Source of the DNA: Paraburkholderia xenovorans LB400
GTDB lineage: Bacteria; Pseudomonadota; Gammaproteobacteria; Burkholderiales; Burkholderiaceae
Direction: 5' to 3'
NCBI RefSeq assembly: GCF_000013645.1
Contig: NC_007951.1
Span: 744,001-808,000 of the forward strand
Length of the DNA stretch: 64,000 nt
Position numbers and translations under genes: made by a program
The notes under the pieces: generated by a model
The model's database searches: none
Told to the model about the DNA's origin: nothing
What the model saw: only the letters and a program-made list of their open reading frames with translations
Part shown: positions 37,173 through 47,126 of the stretch, one piece after another
Layout: the number at the start of each line of letters is the position of its first letter
How positions within the stretch are numbered: the first letter of the stretch is position 1

Positions 37173-38521
37173 TCAGACGGCGGACGTTGTCTGATCGACA
37201 GGAACGAACAACGCAACGAGAACGAGGGCGCAAAAAAGCCGCAGCGTCCTGAGGATCATCCGCGGGTTGTGACCGGCGCCGCACAGCACCGCGTGCATCG
37301 CGTCGCCGAGTGCGCCTTTGAGCCAGTTGCGATCAGGTTTTCCGTCTGTCTTCATGTGACCGATGGCTGGCTGGATCGCGCTGCGCCGTCTGATCATTGC
37401 ACGTAGTGCGCGTGTGATGCCGCGCCGCAAGCCCGGGTGGTAGATTTCACACCGTCGATGGCGACGCCCTTGTAACTGCGGTCGACGACGGCGACCCCCG
37501 GCGTGACGTCGCTGAGGATCGCCGCCTGCTCCAGCGCCTCGGCCAGCGTGGCCATCGTACGGGTTGCCCGGCATTGAGCGCATTCCCACCACGAGCCCTT
37601 CCTTGTGAGTCGTCGTGATCGACACCTTCACGCCGAATTCGTATGGCGTGCGCGCCTTGCCCTTGGCCAGACACTCGACTTCCGGCGCGTGCAGCGCATA
37701 CGGCTTGTTCTTGTCCTTTGGCTTCTGCGACAGAATCCGCCTGGTGCGGCCAATCAGCTCCTGCAACGCCGCGCGGCCGCAATCTGCCACGGCGTCGAGT
37801 TGCCGCTCGACGTCGCGCATCGCCCGGCCTACACGCGAGCGCAACGTGCGTAGTGCCTTTCTCATCCGTTTGTATTGCTTCGCATGTGCGTAACGACCGA
37901 TCTGGCTGGCCAGCCGTGGCGCCTCGCGGTCGTAGTTCTGCCGCAGCTTCAGGCCGTGCCTCGCGGCGGCCTTCACCAGATGTTCGCGACATCGCTCGAG
38001 CAGCCGTGAATCGGTCGGATGCGCGATCGCCTCTGCACGACGGTCGTGTCGACGATTACGCGTTTCACGCTCGAGGCCTTGATCACGCCGGCGCGCTTTG
38101 CCGCTTCAATCGTCTCTGCCAGCAGTCCTCAACTCCGGCTTCGCCCAGCCGCTTGCGCCAGCGTGTCAGGCTCGATGGGTCGATTGGTGGTTCCGTCTGC
38201 AGGTAAGTCTCGCCGGTGAACACCTGCCAATACGGGTTCTCGAGCCATTGCCAGACGACCTCTTCGTCGGACAGGTCAAAGGCGTGTTGCAGGTAGAGCA
38301 GACCCGCAATCAGACGCGGCGATGTAGCTGGGCGCCCCTTGCCGGACACGAAGCTCTCACTCATCGACGCGGCCCAGCCGTTCCCAGTTGATCAGATCCG
38401 TCAGGCGCACCAGCGGATGCTTCAGGTTGATCTGTTCACGCAGCGGTTGCCGGAAGAATGAGCTTGCCCCGGAAAAACGAATCCCTTGCTGAGCAGGTAA
38501 ACTCAAGCAAGGAGAAGAACT

Positions 38522-38818
38522 ATGACAAGCAAGGCAAAGCGAGCGCAGTACACGCTCGAGTTCAAGCTGGAAGCGGTGCGACTGGTCAAAGCCGGGCAAA
38601 GCATGGCGGCGGTGGCGGCGACACTGAGTGTGGTTGAACAGACGCTGTACAACTGGGTGAAGGCTGACCGGGAAGGCAAGCTGACGGGAGCCGGCACGAA
38701 GCCTGTGAGTCCGGAGCAGATGGAGCTGGCGCGGCTGCGTGCCGAAGTGGCTCGCCTGAAGATGGAGCGAGATATTTTAAAAAAAGCAACCGCGTACTTC
38801 GCCAAGGAGTCGATGTGA
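38522..38818 (+). CDS. IS3 transposase OrfA
   Basis: 98 aa, helix-turn-helix of the transposase_8 family (YTLEFKLEAVRLVKAGQSMA, then VVEQTLYNWVKAD) and a leucine-zipper region LARLRAEVARLKMERDILKK. A GGAGAAG lies before the ATG. Near its end TTA AAA AAA G (seven A, 38779-38785) is a standard slippery site for the -1 frameshift that makes the OrfAB transposase. Confidence 0.93.
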   Translation: MTSKAKRAQYTLEFKLEAVRLVKAGQSMAAVAATLSVVEQTLYNWVKADREGKLTGAGTKPVSPEQMELARLRAEVARLKMERDILKKATAYFAKESM

Positions 38819-39705
38819 AGTACGCGTTCATCGAGCGCAATCGACACCACTGGCCGGTCTCGGTGCTATGTGAAGTGCTGGAAGTCAGTCCCAGCGGATA
38901 TCATCAGCGCAGGCAACGCACCGCGCAGGCCAAGCCGCACCGAGGCCGCGTGAGTGACGACGCACTGCTTGCGCACATCAAGACGATTCACACGCAGGTC
39001 AGGGGCGAATACGGCTGGCCGCGCATGTGGAAGGAGCTGCTCACGCATGGCGTGCGCGTGGGCAAGGAGCGGGTTCGCAAACTGATGGCACAGCATGGCA
39101 TTCGAGCCCGGCACAAGCGCAAGTACATCGCGACGACAAACTCGAACCACGATTTGCCGGTTGCGCCAAATCTGCTGGAGCGCAATTTCACTGCAACTGC
39201 ACCGAACCAGGTCTGGACGACCGACATCACGTATCTGGCGACAGCCGAGGGCTGGGTGTACCTCGCGGTCATCATCGACCTGTTCAGCCGGCAGGTGGTG
39301 GGCTGGTCGATGCAGCCGCACATGAAGGCTGAACTGGTCACGGACGCATTGCGCATGGCGTGGTTCCGACGCCGCCCTGAAGCCGGCGTAATCGTGCATA
39401 GCGACAGGGGCAGCCAGTATTGCAGCGGCCTGTTTCAGGACACGTTGAAGGCCTATGGCATGCGTTCGTCAATGAGCCGGCGCGGCGATTGTTGGGATAA
39501 CGCGCCTACTGAAAGTCTATGGAGTTCGCTAAAGGTCGCACGTATGCATGGGCGGCACTTCGCCACGCGGCGTGCCGCAATGGATGAAGTGATTGATTGG
39601 CTAGGCTTTTACAATGCGCGGCGCCTACACTCGACGCTCAACTACGTCAGCCCCATGACGTTCGAGAAAAACTGGGCCGCAGTTCAGCGAGGCGAAGCGG
39701 CCTGA
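38815..39705 (+). CDS. IS3 transposase OrfB (integrase core)
   Basis: 296 aa, GTG start overlapping the orfA stop. HTH_21-type N-terminal region, then the rve DDE core: WTTDITYLATAEGWVYLAV, IVHSDRGSQYCSG and the terminal NAPTESLWSSLK with the catalytic glutamate. Intact; probably expressed mainly as the OrfAB fusion. Confidence 0.94.
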   Translation: MKYAFIERNRHHWPVSVLCEVLEVSPSGYHQRRQRTAQAKPHRGRVSDDALLAHIKTIHTQVRGEYGWPRMWKELLTHGVRVGKERVRKLMAQHGIRARHKRKYIATTNSNHDLPVAPNLLERNFTATAPNQVWTTDITYLATAEGWVYLAVIIDLFSRQVVGWSMQPHMKAELVTDALRMAWFRRRPEAGVIVHSDRGSQYCSGLFQDTLKAYGMRSSMSRRGDCWDNAPTESLWSSLKVARMHGRHFATRRAAMDEVIDWLGFYNARRLHSTLNYVSPMTFEKNWAAVQRGEAA

Positions 39706-39941
39706 TTTCCGTGGCTATGGGATTCGTCAAACAGGGGCAAGGTCAGAAATCTCCCTCCGTCACAGGCGTCTTTGGACCCATCCGAACCTCGTCAGAAATT
39801 GCAGGATTCACGTATCAATATGCCAGGCCCCTGCAATTCCCACAACACCATTTCGGCCTTAAAGCCTCGCCACATAAGGGTTTCCGGATTGTTTGGGTTC
39901 GACTTGATAATCATCGTCGCTTGGAAAGTATTCACATGGGC

Positions 39942-41270
39942 TCACCATGTAATGATTTCTTCGATATAGCCACGGCGCAAAGGATAAGGGTATCGAGACG
40001 CATGAACACCGCTGTCGTCACGATATAGTTCGCGTACGGTATGCGAGTTGAACTCGTGGTTGATTGAAAGCACTTTGCACGTCGAATTGCGTGCAAACTT
40101 CCAGTAAGAGTGAGCCACGTCCTTTGGCATTTCTGTCCAAGAATCAACATTGACGATAAGATCGTATTTCTCGTCGTGTCCGTCGATTTCCGTATTGGAC
40201 ATAACCCGAATGGGGCTGATGCTCTGCTCTGAACCAAGCGAGACCTCGCCGTCGCCCAAGACGCGACCCAGAAAATATCCCTGAGCGGCGTTTGTCAGCG
40301 GTAGATCTACGATTGTGTAATTTTTCACGCCGAACTGACGCGCGAAGTATGCGGTACGCCCAAGCCCGGCACCAATTTCCATAACCCGAAATTCAGGCTT
40401 GCCCTGCGCCAGTTGCCCAATACGCCAGCCTTGATACAAAGACTGAACCGAACGAAACCCGATGACGCCGCGCTTGGACGAAACGCCAAGTTCATTGGGA
40501 TATGGGTTGGGGAAGGCGAGTTGAATTCGCAGTTCACTTTCTATCTCGTCGAGCAAAGAGTCGACATCGAGTACGCCTGAGCGATCGGCCAGAGTCTTAT
40601 CGACCTCGTATTCTGGATAGTCCGCTCTGCGTGCGCCGATGGCTTCCGAGAGGCTAACCAGCGCGTCGGAGATCCAGTATGAATACAGTTCGCGCCAATC
40701 CGCCTTCCTACTGAGCCGTGTCAGTACTAGCTCGTGGGGCTCCATCTCGCCTTCTGGCGAACTTGCAATCGCATCGAAACCCCAGAAGAATGCGCTTGAT
40801 GCCGGATCCCTGAGAAATCGAGCGGCAGTGTCAACATCGTCGCCAGAAAGCGCGTCATGAATTGGCTTCTTGAGAGCAAAATGCCAAACGTCCCAGAATC
40901 CATCTGTCGGCGCAAAGTGCTTGATCGCGTCCCGGTAGGCTTTCATCACGCGGCGCACCAAATTTTGATCTGCGGGCGATCCGGGCTCTGACGATAGGGT
41001 GAGCTCCGGAGGCAAATACGAAGGCATCCGGTTCAATGCCCACACAAAGTTTTCCAGTGTCTCCATGCGCTCAAGAAATTGGGCCCGGCAATCAGGGCCG
41101 CGCTTATATGCGCGCCCTTCCTGATGTCCATAATTTAGATAGTGAGCGGCAGGATCGACACCCGCATTGCGCACGTCAGGATTGAGGTCAAGGTAATCGT
41201 TGGCGTCAAAATCGGGAGGCAGCGCTATTTGGTTCATTGCGGATACTGGATAGATTGAAAGGCGGTACAT
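39942..41270 (-). CDS. Putative sugar O-methyltransferase with N-terminal DYLxxNPDV-type domain
   Basis: 442 aa. The ATG at 41270 has AGGAGGG about ten bases upstream, much better than the in-frame start at 41615. The N-terminal ~55 residues, FDANDYLDLNPDVRNAG and HYLNYGHQEGRAY, form a short module common on surface-polysaccharide enzymes. Residues ~250-440 carry FRVMEIGAGLGRTAYFARQF, YTIVDLPLTNAAQGYFLG and LIVNVDSWTEMP, as in the putative sugar O-methyltransferase family. It probably methylates an O-antigen or capsule sugar. A stranded piece of the polysaccharide locus, now enclosed by insertion sequences. Confidence 0.82.
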   Translation of the reverse strand: MYRLSIYPVSAMNQIALPPDFDANDYLDLNPDVRNAGVDPAAHYLNYGHQEGRAYKRGPDCRAQFLERMETLENFVWALNRMPSYLPPELTLSSEPGSPADQNLVRRVMKAYRDAIKHFAPTDGFWDVWHFALKKPIHDALSGDDVDTAARFLRDPASSAFFWGFDAIASSPEGEMEPHELVLTRLSRKADWRELYSYWISDALVSLSEAIGARRADYPEYEVDKTLADRSGVLDVDSLLDEIESELRIQLAFPNPYPNELGVSSKRGVIGFRSVQSLYQGWRIGQLAQGKPEFRVMEIGAGLGRTAYFARQFGVKNYTIVDLPLTNAAQGYFLGRVLGDGEVSLGSEQSISPIRVMSNTEIDGHDEKYDLIVNVDSWTEMPKDVAHSYWKFARNSTCKVLSINHEFNSHTVRELYRDDSGVHASRYPYPLRRGYIEEIITW

Positions 41271-41593
41271 AGTCGACAGCCCTCCTATTATCCACCAAGA
41301 GCGACAACGATCGGCCTGAGCACGACTAGCCCGCGTTGCGCTTGCGACGAGCGCCGCTGCCAGATCGCGACCAGTTACCGGGAGCTTTAAGCAATCAATG
41401 TTCGGCGCGGAGTTGACCTTGCGCAGTCGCACAGTCGAAGGGGGTACTGGGAGGCATGGGGTGCGTTGATCGCCTCCAATGTGATTCGCCGTGAGATCGC
41501 CAGCGCTGCGCGGGAGGTAAAGCTCGAACTGACTACTGAACCTGTCCGCATTTTTGTGTGCGAGGCGGTTAACTGATTTACCCGCGTGCGTTG
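41271..41593. other. Upstream region of the sugar methyltransferase, up to the broken IS3 gene
   Basis: About 320 bases. The minus-strand promoter of the methyltransferase should be here. The in-frame extension of that ORF shows no conserved sequence. Confidence 0.4.
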
Positions 41594-42210
41594 GTGTCCT
41601 GTGGGTAAGCGTCAACGGCTATCGCGCCTGGAAGCGTGGCGGCACGCCCAAGCGCAAGCGGCTCACTGACGCCCAGTTGCTTACGTTGATTCGGTCCATC
41701 CATGCAGAGTTCAAGGGAGCCTATGGCTCGCCGCGCATGACCGAGGAGATTCGCGCGCGCGGGTTTCCGGCCGGCAAAGCTCGCGTGGAGCGTCTGATGA
41801 GCAAGAACGGCATTCGGGCACGCCACAGGCGTCGTTACCGGGTCACGACCGATTCCAGGCACAAGCTGCCGGTCGCGCCGAACTTGCTGAACCGCGAATT
41901 CACGCCGGTTGCACCGAATCAGGTGTTCAGCTCGGACATCACGTACATCTGGACCGACGAAGGATGGCTGTATCTTGCGGTCGTGCTGGACTTGTTCAAT
42001 CGGGAAGTCGTGGGCTGGTCCATCAAGCCGCGCATGACGGTGGACCTTGTGACTGACGCGCTGATGATGGCGTGGTTCCGCCGGAAGCCCGCGCCCGGCG
42101 CGCTGTATCACTCGGACCGTGGCAGCCAGGGCGCGAGCCACGAGTTTCAGCGCAAACTGTCCGACTATGGCATGCGCTGTTCGATGAGCCGCAAGGGAAA
42201 TTGTTGGGAC

Positions 42211-43538
42211 ACTCAGTTCAGAATACGCCTCGAACGTCGGACCGATCTGACCCGTGTTGGGATTGGCCGAGCTGCCCTGGCGTTGACCTGTCGATCGGGT
42301 TCCGGCGTTCCCCGAGCGTTGCCGGGCTCACCGTCTGTGACCTGATAGGAGCTTTGTACTGCACCATGAGTGTCCTGTCCTGCGAGTGGGGTTGGCGATG
42401 CGCCCACTACAACGGATACACGCATGGAACAAAACGAAGTGATTCTGGGGGTTGACACGCATCTGGATACGCATGTCGGGGCTGTGATCAGCGACACAGG
42501 CAAGCTTCTCGGAACGCTGTCGGTTACGACCGACACGGCAGGATATCTCGACCTGTTGACATGGGCGAACTCGTTCGGCCGGCTACGCCGCGCCGGCGTT
42601 GAAGGTACCGGCACCTACGGAGCGGGTTTGGCCCGCGTGCTGCGCGATCATGAGATCGAGGTGCTTGAAGTGAATCGTCCCGATAGCGCCATGCGCCGAT
42701 CCAGAGGGAAGTCAGATCCCACTGATGCCGAAAACGCTGCGCGTGCGGTCCTCGCCGGAAGGGCTACGGCTATTCCAAAGGAGCAGTCCGGTGCCGCCGA
42801 GGCGATGCGCGCCGTCTCCGTTGCCAGGCGCAGTGCAGTCAAGGCAAAGACGCAAGCTATCAACCAGTTACGGGCTTTGCTCGTCAGCGCGCCGCAGGAA
42901 ATCCGTGATCGTCTTCTGAAAGCGAAGGTTGCTAGACGGCGTCAAGCAGCACGCCGGCCAAAACAATTGTCGCCCCCCAGGTTGTAGAATGCGTTGAGGA
43001 TTGCGTCCGTCTTCGCTCGTTGGGTAAAACGCCAATGTTGCAAACGCTTACCACTACGCTGCGGTTGCTGGCAAAGCGTTGGCTGACGCTGGCAGAAGAG
43101 CTCAAAGCACTCGATACCATGCTTGACAGCCTCACCAGCGAGCATGCCAAGCGAGTTCGCGAAAGATTCGGCGTTGGCCCGCAGACCGCGGCGGTACTGG
43201 TTGCTGTCGCAGGTGACAATCCCGAACGTCTGAAAAGCGAAGCTGCGCTGGCGGCACTTTGCGGCACAAGTCCGTTGCAGGCGTCGTCCGGCAAGACGGT
43301 CCGGCATCGTTTGAACAGGGGCGGAGATCGGTCTGCAAATAACGCCCTATGGACCATTGCCATGGTTCGGATGCGCAGTGATCCGCGTACCCGTGCGTAT
43401 GTGGATCGTCGGACAAAGGAAGGCATGTCGAACAAGGAAATCCATCGCTGCCTGAAGCGCTATATCGTCCGTGAACTGTACCCGCTCATCTTGGCCGATC
43501 TGGCCGATTCGACGGCCGCTGCTTGACATAGGAGCGTC
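42211..43538 (+). mobile_element. IS110-family element inserted in IS3 orfB
   Basis: About 1.33 kb, delimited exactly by the broken orfB. No target duplication is visible, as normal for IS110. Its transposase gene is frameshifted (next entry), so this copy is defective. Confidence 0.8.
42424..43526 (+). pseudogene. IS110 transposase, frameshifted
   Basis: N-terminal DEDD domain from ATG 42424: VILGVDTHLDTHVGAVISD, GVEGTGTYGAGLARVLR, VNRPDSAMRR and GKSDPTDAENAARAVLAG. The C-terminal transposase_20 part is in another frame (43020-43526): VRERFGVGPQTAAVLVAVAG, LAALCGTSPLQASSGKTV and NRGGDRSANNALW. The break lies between ~42930 and 42980, near a run of six C. Together they would make about 365 aa. 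Confidence 0.88.
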
Positions 43539-43800
43539 AACGCGCCGACGGAGAGCTTCTTCAACAGCCTGAAGAATGAACGGGTACATGCTACGCGCTA
43601 CCGAACGCACCGCGAGGCCGCAGCCGACTTGTTCGAATACATCGAAGTGTTTTATAACCGCAGTCGTCGTCATTCGTCGCTCGGCTTTGTATCGCCGACC
43701 CAGTTCCTGCAAGACTGGCTCAGTGCTCAGCAGGCAAAGGATGCGGCTGCATAACCCGGGGCCTCTGGAAGGCGAAAAACAGAGGGAAGGTCACACTTCA

Positions 43801-44127
43801 GTGCCGGGCATTGGCCAACTGACGGCTACGGCCATTACTGCTTTTGCCGGCACGGGAACCCAGTTCAAATCCGGACGTCATCTGGCCTCCTGGCTCGGCC
43901 TCGTACCAAGGGAATTTTCGACAGGAGGGAAGCAGCACCTCCTCGGTATCAGCAAGCGTGGTAATCCATATTTGCGCAAACTACTTGTTCACGGCGCACG
44001 TTCGTGCGTGCTGCATCTCGACCGGACAAAGGACCACCTTGGTGTCTGGATAAGCGCAATGGAAGCGAAAGGCATACACCGTAACAAGGTTATTGTTGCG
44101 CTCGCGAGACAACCACAGCAGCAATAG
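43801..44127 (+). pseudogene. IS110/IS1111 transposase C-terminal fragment
   Basis: About 108 aa of the transposase_20 domain: PGIGQLTATAITAFAGTG, SGRHLASWLGLVPREF and LLGISKRGNPYLRKLLVHGA. It is similar in layout to the C terminus of the complete copy at 44688-45713. The N-terminal two thirds are missing, presumably lost where the IS3 element joined it. Confidence 0.85.
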
Positions 44128-44417
44128 GAGTTTGACCACTTCCAAGTTTGCTTGCCCGCAATTGATGACGAAACAGTGCAACGGCGTTTGGTAAGTCCGG
44201 GACAAAAAAGCGGCCTTCGTGGCCGGTCCAATTTATTGGGAACCAGACGCGCATATCCCATCATGGCCTTGCCGCCAAAAGCGGCTGACTCGCGAGAGGC
44301 CGGATACATTTACGCAAACTGCTTCGCTGCCAATGCTCGCTTGCAAAACCGGGGGGGACCATACATTTTTTGCCCGGCCGTACTCCACTGCTTCGCGGAA
44401 GATTTCCACTTCCATCG
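44128..44417. other. Remnant containing the 3' part of the IS3 orfA
   Basis: The minus strand from 44424 down to 44233 continues the IS3 OrfA broken by the IS1111 element (KTMEVEIFREAVEYGRAKNVW). The rest shows no recognisable gene. Confidence 0.5.
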
Positions 44418-45766
44418 TCTTTATATGGACGCCTCCAGCTTGCCAAGGACTTATTGCGTTGTCGAACAGATACAGGCTGCGGTTTTATATTCGGCCTGTG
44501 CAGGTCGATGCCCGCTGGCCCTAATGGAATCCGCTGACTCAATCCTCATTTTTGCCACGGACCATGACGTCCGGAAGACGATGCAGGTTTGATGAGTCCC
44601 GGTCTTACCTGTTTGCCATTGCAACGTTACCTTGCGCAACCTTGAACTAGAGAGTTGAGAATCTGAACGACGCGGTGACGCGGGGGGTCAAGTCGCCGTG
44701 AGGGGCGGTGGGTAGCTAGCGCTGTATGAGCGACCGTGGGCCAGAAGGGCCCATATCGTTCGGGCTATCTTGTTTGCCATCGCGACGACTACGACATTGA
44801 GGGGACGCCGCATGCATAATTGCACAGCCCACGACCCCGGGTCTTTCGCGTGTTTCATAACGGAGCGGGCACCGTGAATCATGAGAGTACGCAGATACCG
44901 GTCTCCTCTCTTGCTGATGCCAAGCAGGCGGACCTTGCCGCCGGTTCCGAACTGCGCGGGAACAAGGCCCAGCCATGCCGCAAATTCCCGCCCAGAGCGG
45001 AAGGCTTTCGGGTCGCCCATAGAAGCGACGGCGGCAGTGGCAGTGAGAAACCCCACGCCCGGGATTTCTGCGATTGTCCTGCAGGCCGGGTTCTCACGTA
45101 ACCATGTACGGAGTCGTTGCTCGATGGCAGCAATCTGCTTGTCGATATCGACTAGTCGTTGCCATTGCTCTCGAAGAGAATCTATTAATACCCGAGGCAG
45201 GCGTGAATCGAGGCGCGACAGGACGTCTGGCATGGCCCGGTTCATTGCTGCACGCCCGACGCCCATTACTTCTCCGTACTCTCCCAGCAAGCCCCTCAGG
45301 CAGTTCGACTGGGAGCGGCGGAATATCACGAGCTGCTGCCGTATTCGGTGCAACGCGAGAACGGCCTGCTGGGCTTCAGTCTTGACCGGCACCGCCCGCA
45401 CGCCCGGATGATTTGCTGCTGCCCAGATGGCGCGCGCATCTGCTACATCGTTCTTGTTTCCTGTGACGAACGCTTTGACGTGCTTGCCGGGCATCAGCTT
45501 GACCTCGTGCCCGAGCTCAATCAGACGACGCGCCCAGTGCTGTGAACCTCCACAAGCCTCCATCCCGATAAGACATCGTTCGCGGTTAGCAAAGTGCTCC
45601 AGGAACTGGCTACGACGAAGCTGTCTGTCAAACACCGCGCCGGTATCTGAAACTATCCAGTGAAGTTGGAAAACCCGCTTGGCGATGTCTACGCCCACGA
45701 CTGTCGGTTCCATTTCTCTCTCCGGTAGGACGGGCCTCAATTATGCGATGAGGAGGCGTCCATACC
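44418..45766 (-). mobile_element. IS1111-type (IS110 family) element inserted in IS3 orfA
   Basis: Subterminal inverted repeats ATGGACGCCTCC (44425-44436) and GGAGGCGTCCAT (45752-45763) enclose one intact transposase gene; exact outer ends are approximate. Removing this segment reconnects the OrfA frame (RELQRLLGK before, KTMEVEIF after), which confirms the boundaries to within a few bases. Confidence 0.85.
44688..45713 (-). CDS. IS1111-type transposase
   Basis: 341 aa from the ATG at 45713 (GGAGAGAA just upstream). DEDD domain VVGVDIAKRVFQLHW, GMEACGGSQHWARRL and GNKNDVADARAIWAA; transposase_20 domain IAEIPGVGFLTATAAVASMG, SGREFAAWLGLVPAQF and LLGISKRGDRYLRTLMIHGA. Normal family length and no defects, so this copy could be active. 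A nine-codon upstream extension exists but is not conserved. Confidence 0.94.
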   Translation of the reverse strand: MEPTVVGVDIAKRVFQLHWIVSDTGAVFDRQLRRSQFLEHFANRERCLIGMEACGGSQHWARRLIELGHEVKLMPGKHVKAFVTGNKNDVADARAIWAAANHPGVRAVPVKTEAQQAVLALHRIRQQLVIFRRSQSNCLRGLLGEYGEVMGVGRAAMNRAMPDVLSRLDSRLPRVLIDSLREQWQRLVDIDKQIAAIEQRLRTWLRENPACRTIAEIPGVGFLTATAAVASMGDPKAFRSGREFAAWLGLVPAQFGTGGKVRLLGISKRGDRYLRTLMIHGARSVMKHAKDPGSWAVQLCMRRPLNVVVVAMANKIARTIWALLAHGRSYSASYPPPLTAT

Positions 45767-46063
45767 ATTTTTGCCCAGCAGTCGCTGGAGTTCACGAATC
45801 TGTTTCATCGCTTCGGCCAGGTCGGATGCCGGCACGACCTGCTCGCCAGCACTAACTGCTGACAGGCTTCCGTCCTGGTAGAGCTTGCGCCAGGCGAACA
45901 CCTGGTTTGCATTTACCTGATGACGACGGGCAACTCCGGATACGGTTGCGCCGGGCTCGAAGGTCTCGCGCACTATCGCAAGCTTCTCCTCGACAGAGCG
46001 CCGGCGGCGCTGTTCGGGCTGGGTCAGAACTTCAATGGGTTCCACGTTAGAGCCGGGCTTAAA

Positions 46064-47124
46064 ATCGGGTAAGGCCACAGCGTCGCCGCTGCGGCCTCCC
46101 CTAAGAACCGTACGTGCAAGTTTCCCTGCATACGGCTCAAGCATTCCAAAGTCACACGCCGGTGTGACCGGCGTCCACCATCTGACGCCTGCGCATTGTC
46201 TTGCCGAGGTTCTTCCGCCGCAGCGAAGGGCGCAGACACCGCGAACGATGCTCTTTCATGCTTCCATCTACGAAGTCTTTCGACAGCTTTGCGCTGGACA
46301 CCGGACGGAAGTCTGCACGCTTTCGCGTAGGGTAATGTTGAAACCCTTATCTGGACCGTTTCAGCCCAGCATTCGCTTTTTCCGTCTTCTCTTACCCGCA
46401 CAGTCAACAACTCGCCTTGCGACTCGTCTGCCTCGTGGGCAACTGTATGGGCTTACCACGTTCCCGCTTCATCACACGACCGGGTTAGGGTCCGCCTTTT
46501 CGCCGGCGGGCATCTCGACGACGTGCTCCGACCTATGAACGGAGCATCCGCCCGTGCACCTGTTTGGTAAATGCCTGACAGCAGCTTTGGCATTCTTCTT
46601 CTGACGACGTTTATCAGCGATTCACATGTGTTACCCATACCGGCCAGCCTTGCGTCTCGGCCCCGTCGCTGCTCAGAGCTTCTACACGTCACCTCGCGGC
46701 GGCGCATACAGTTGGACTACGTTGTCGGAAAGGCTTCATCCAGCGTCGTCGCCAACGAAAGATGCTTTCCTAGGCCACCTCTGGTCGCACAGCGGGTCCT
46801 CTATCGTACGAACATGTTCGCGACTGGACAATGATGAAGCGGACATGCACTGCGCTCTTCAACAACGAGCCTCATGCTTCGTGTCGCACCATAGGCGTAA
46901 GACTACCTCAAAGTTTAAGCATTACCTCGTGTCCGGTTATCGCCGGGGCCGGCCCAAAGCCGAACAAGGTTGTTCTGGTTGCCTGCATGAGAAAACTGCT
47001 GGCTTATCCTCAACGCCATCGCAAAAACAGGAAAGCCATGGGACGAATTCATCCACACGGCTTGACTGGTAAGACAGTTGCTCACTATTCCTGACAGGCC
47101 CTCGGCGCGCGCACCATAGCACAC
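46064..47124 (-). ncRNA. Group II intron without recognisable reverse transcriptase (IIC-like)
   Basis: On the minus strand, 46138-46105 is an exact 34-nt domain V: it starts GAGCCGTATG, has a GAAA tetraloop closed by GCAGG/CTTGC, and ends CACGTACGGTTC, with the AGC catalytic triad at positions 2-4. Domain VI follows (46101-46067): stem AGGCC-G-CAGCG / CGCTG-T-GGCCT with a GCGA loop and a bulged A seven nucleotides before the 3' end (ACCCGAT). The 5' end fits the GUGYG consensus at 47124. The intron would be about 1.06 kb, too short for a full reverse-transcriptase ORF, and none is recognised. The 5' exon ends with an 8-bp stem-loop (47127-47149) and the 3' exon starts with a T run, the class C target pattern. 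Confidence 0.8.
46105..46138 (-). ncRNA. Group II intron domain V
   Basis: 34-nt catalytic hairpin with AGC triad, GAAA tetraloop and closing arms GAGCCGTA / TACGGTTC. This is the strongest single piece of evidence for the intron. Confidence 0.88.
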
Positions 47125-47126
47125 GC

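Larger units (their letters stand above)
38459..39745 (+). mobile_element. Complete IS3-family element inside the IS5 transposase relic, 3-bp target duplication
   Basis: Imperfect terminal repeats TGAGCTTGCCCC (38459) and TGACCTTGCCCC (opposite strand, 39745) are followed inward by a shared ACGAATCCC. The trinucleotide GAA flanks both ends (38456-38458, 39746-39748), a 3-bp duplication as usual for IS3. orfA and orfB are intact and in -1 relation. Confidence 0.92.
37173..39763 (-). pseudogene. IS5-family (IS1478-like) transposase, frameshifted and split by an IS3 element
   Basis: Pieces on the minus strand read in order: a GTG start at 39763 giving MTEGDFFRQPLREQINLK, interrupted after 39746 by the IS3 element and resumed at 38458; HPLVRLTDLINWERL; then, after a frameshift near 38365, SFVSGKGRPATSPRLIAG and WQWLENPYWQVFTGETYLQ; then further frames with GLKLRQNYDREAPRLASQ, KPYALHAPEVECLAKGK and a C-terminal DRNWLKGALGDAMHAVL. 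Several frameshifts make it non-functional. The layout (N-terminal DUF772-like part, DDE core) is that of IS1478-type IS5 elements. Confidence 0.85.
41594..43754 (+). pseudogene. IS3-family OrfB, 5'-truncated and split by an IS110 element
   Basis: The first part (41594-42210) reads VNGYRAWKRGG, GSPRMTEEIRARGFPAGK, FSSDITYIWTDEGWLYLAV, YHSDRGSQGASHEF and GNCWD. It is cut at 42210 and resumes at 43539 with NAPTESFFNSLKNERVHA to a normal C terminus SPTQFLQDW and stop at 43754. Joining the two restores one reading frame across the conserved WDNAPTE. The N-terminal ~35 residues and orfA are missing, so the element was dead before or after the IS110 insertion. A conserved tyrosine in SDRGSQYAS is replaced by glycine. 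Confidence 0.9.
44233..46045 (-). pseudogene. IS3-family (IS2-like group) OrfA, split by the IS1111 element
   Basis: From a GTG at 46045: [20 protein letters not shown], then [37 protein letters not shown] and [13 protein letters not shown] up to ~45764. It resumes at 44424 as KTMEVEIFREAVEYGRAKN. No matching OrfB follows on the minus strand. A group II intron lies about 20 bases upstream of the start. Confidence 0.83.

Noticed and set aside
44152..44592. Plus-strand 146-aa ORF
   Set aside because: It runs across the IS1111 boundary and is antisense to the recognisable OrfA remnant.
46035..46538. Plus-strand 167-aa ORF
   Set aside because: It is antisense to the group II intron (including domains V and VI) and has no coding character.
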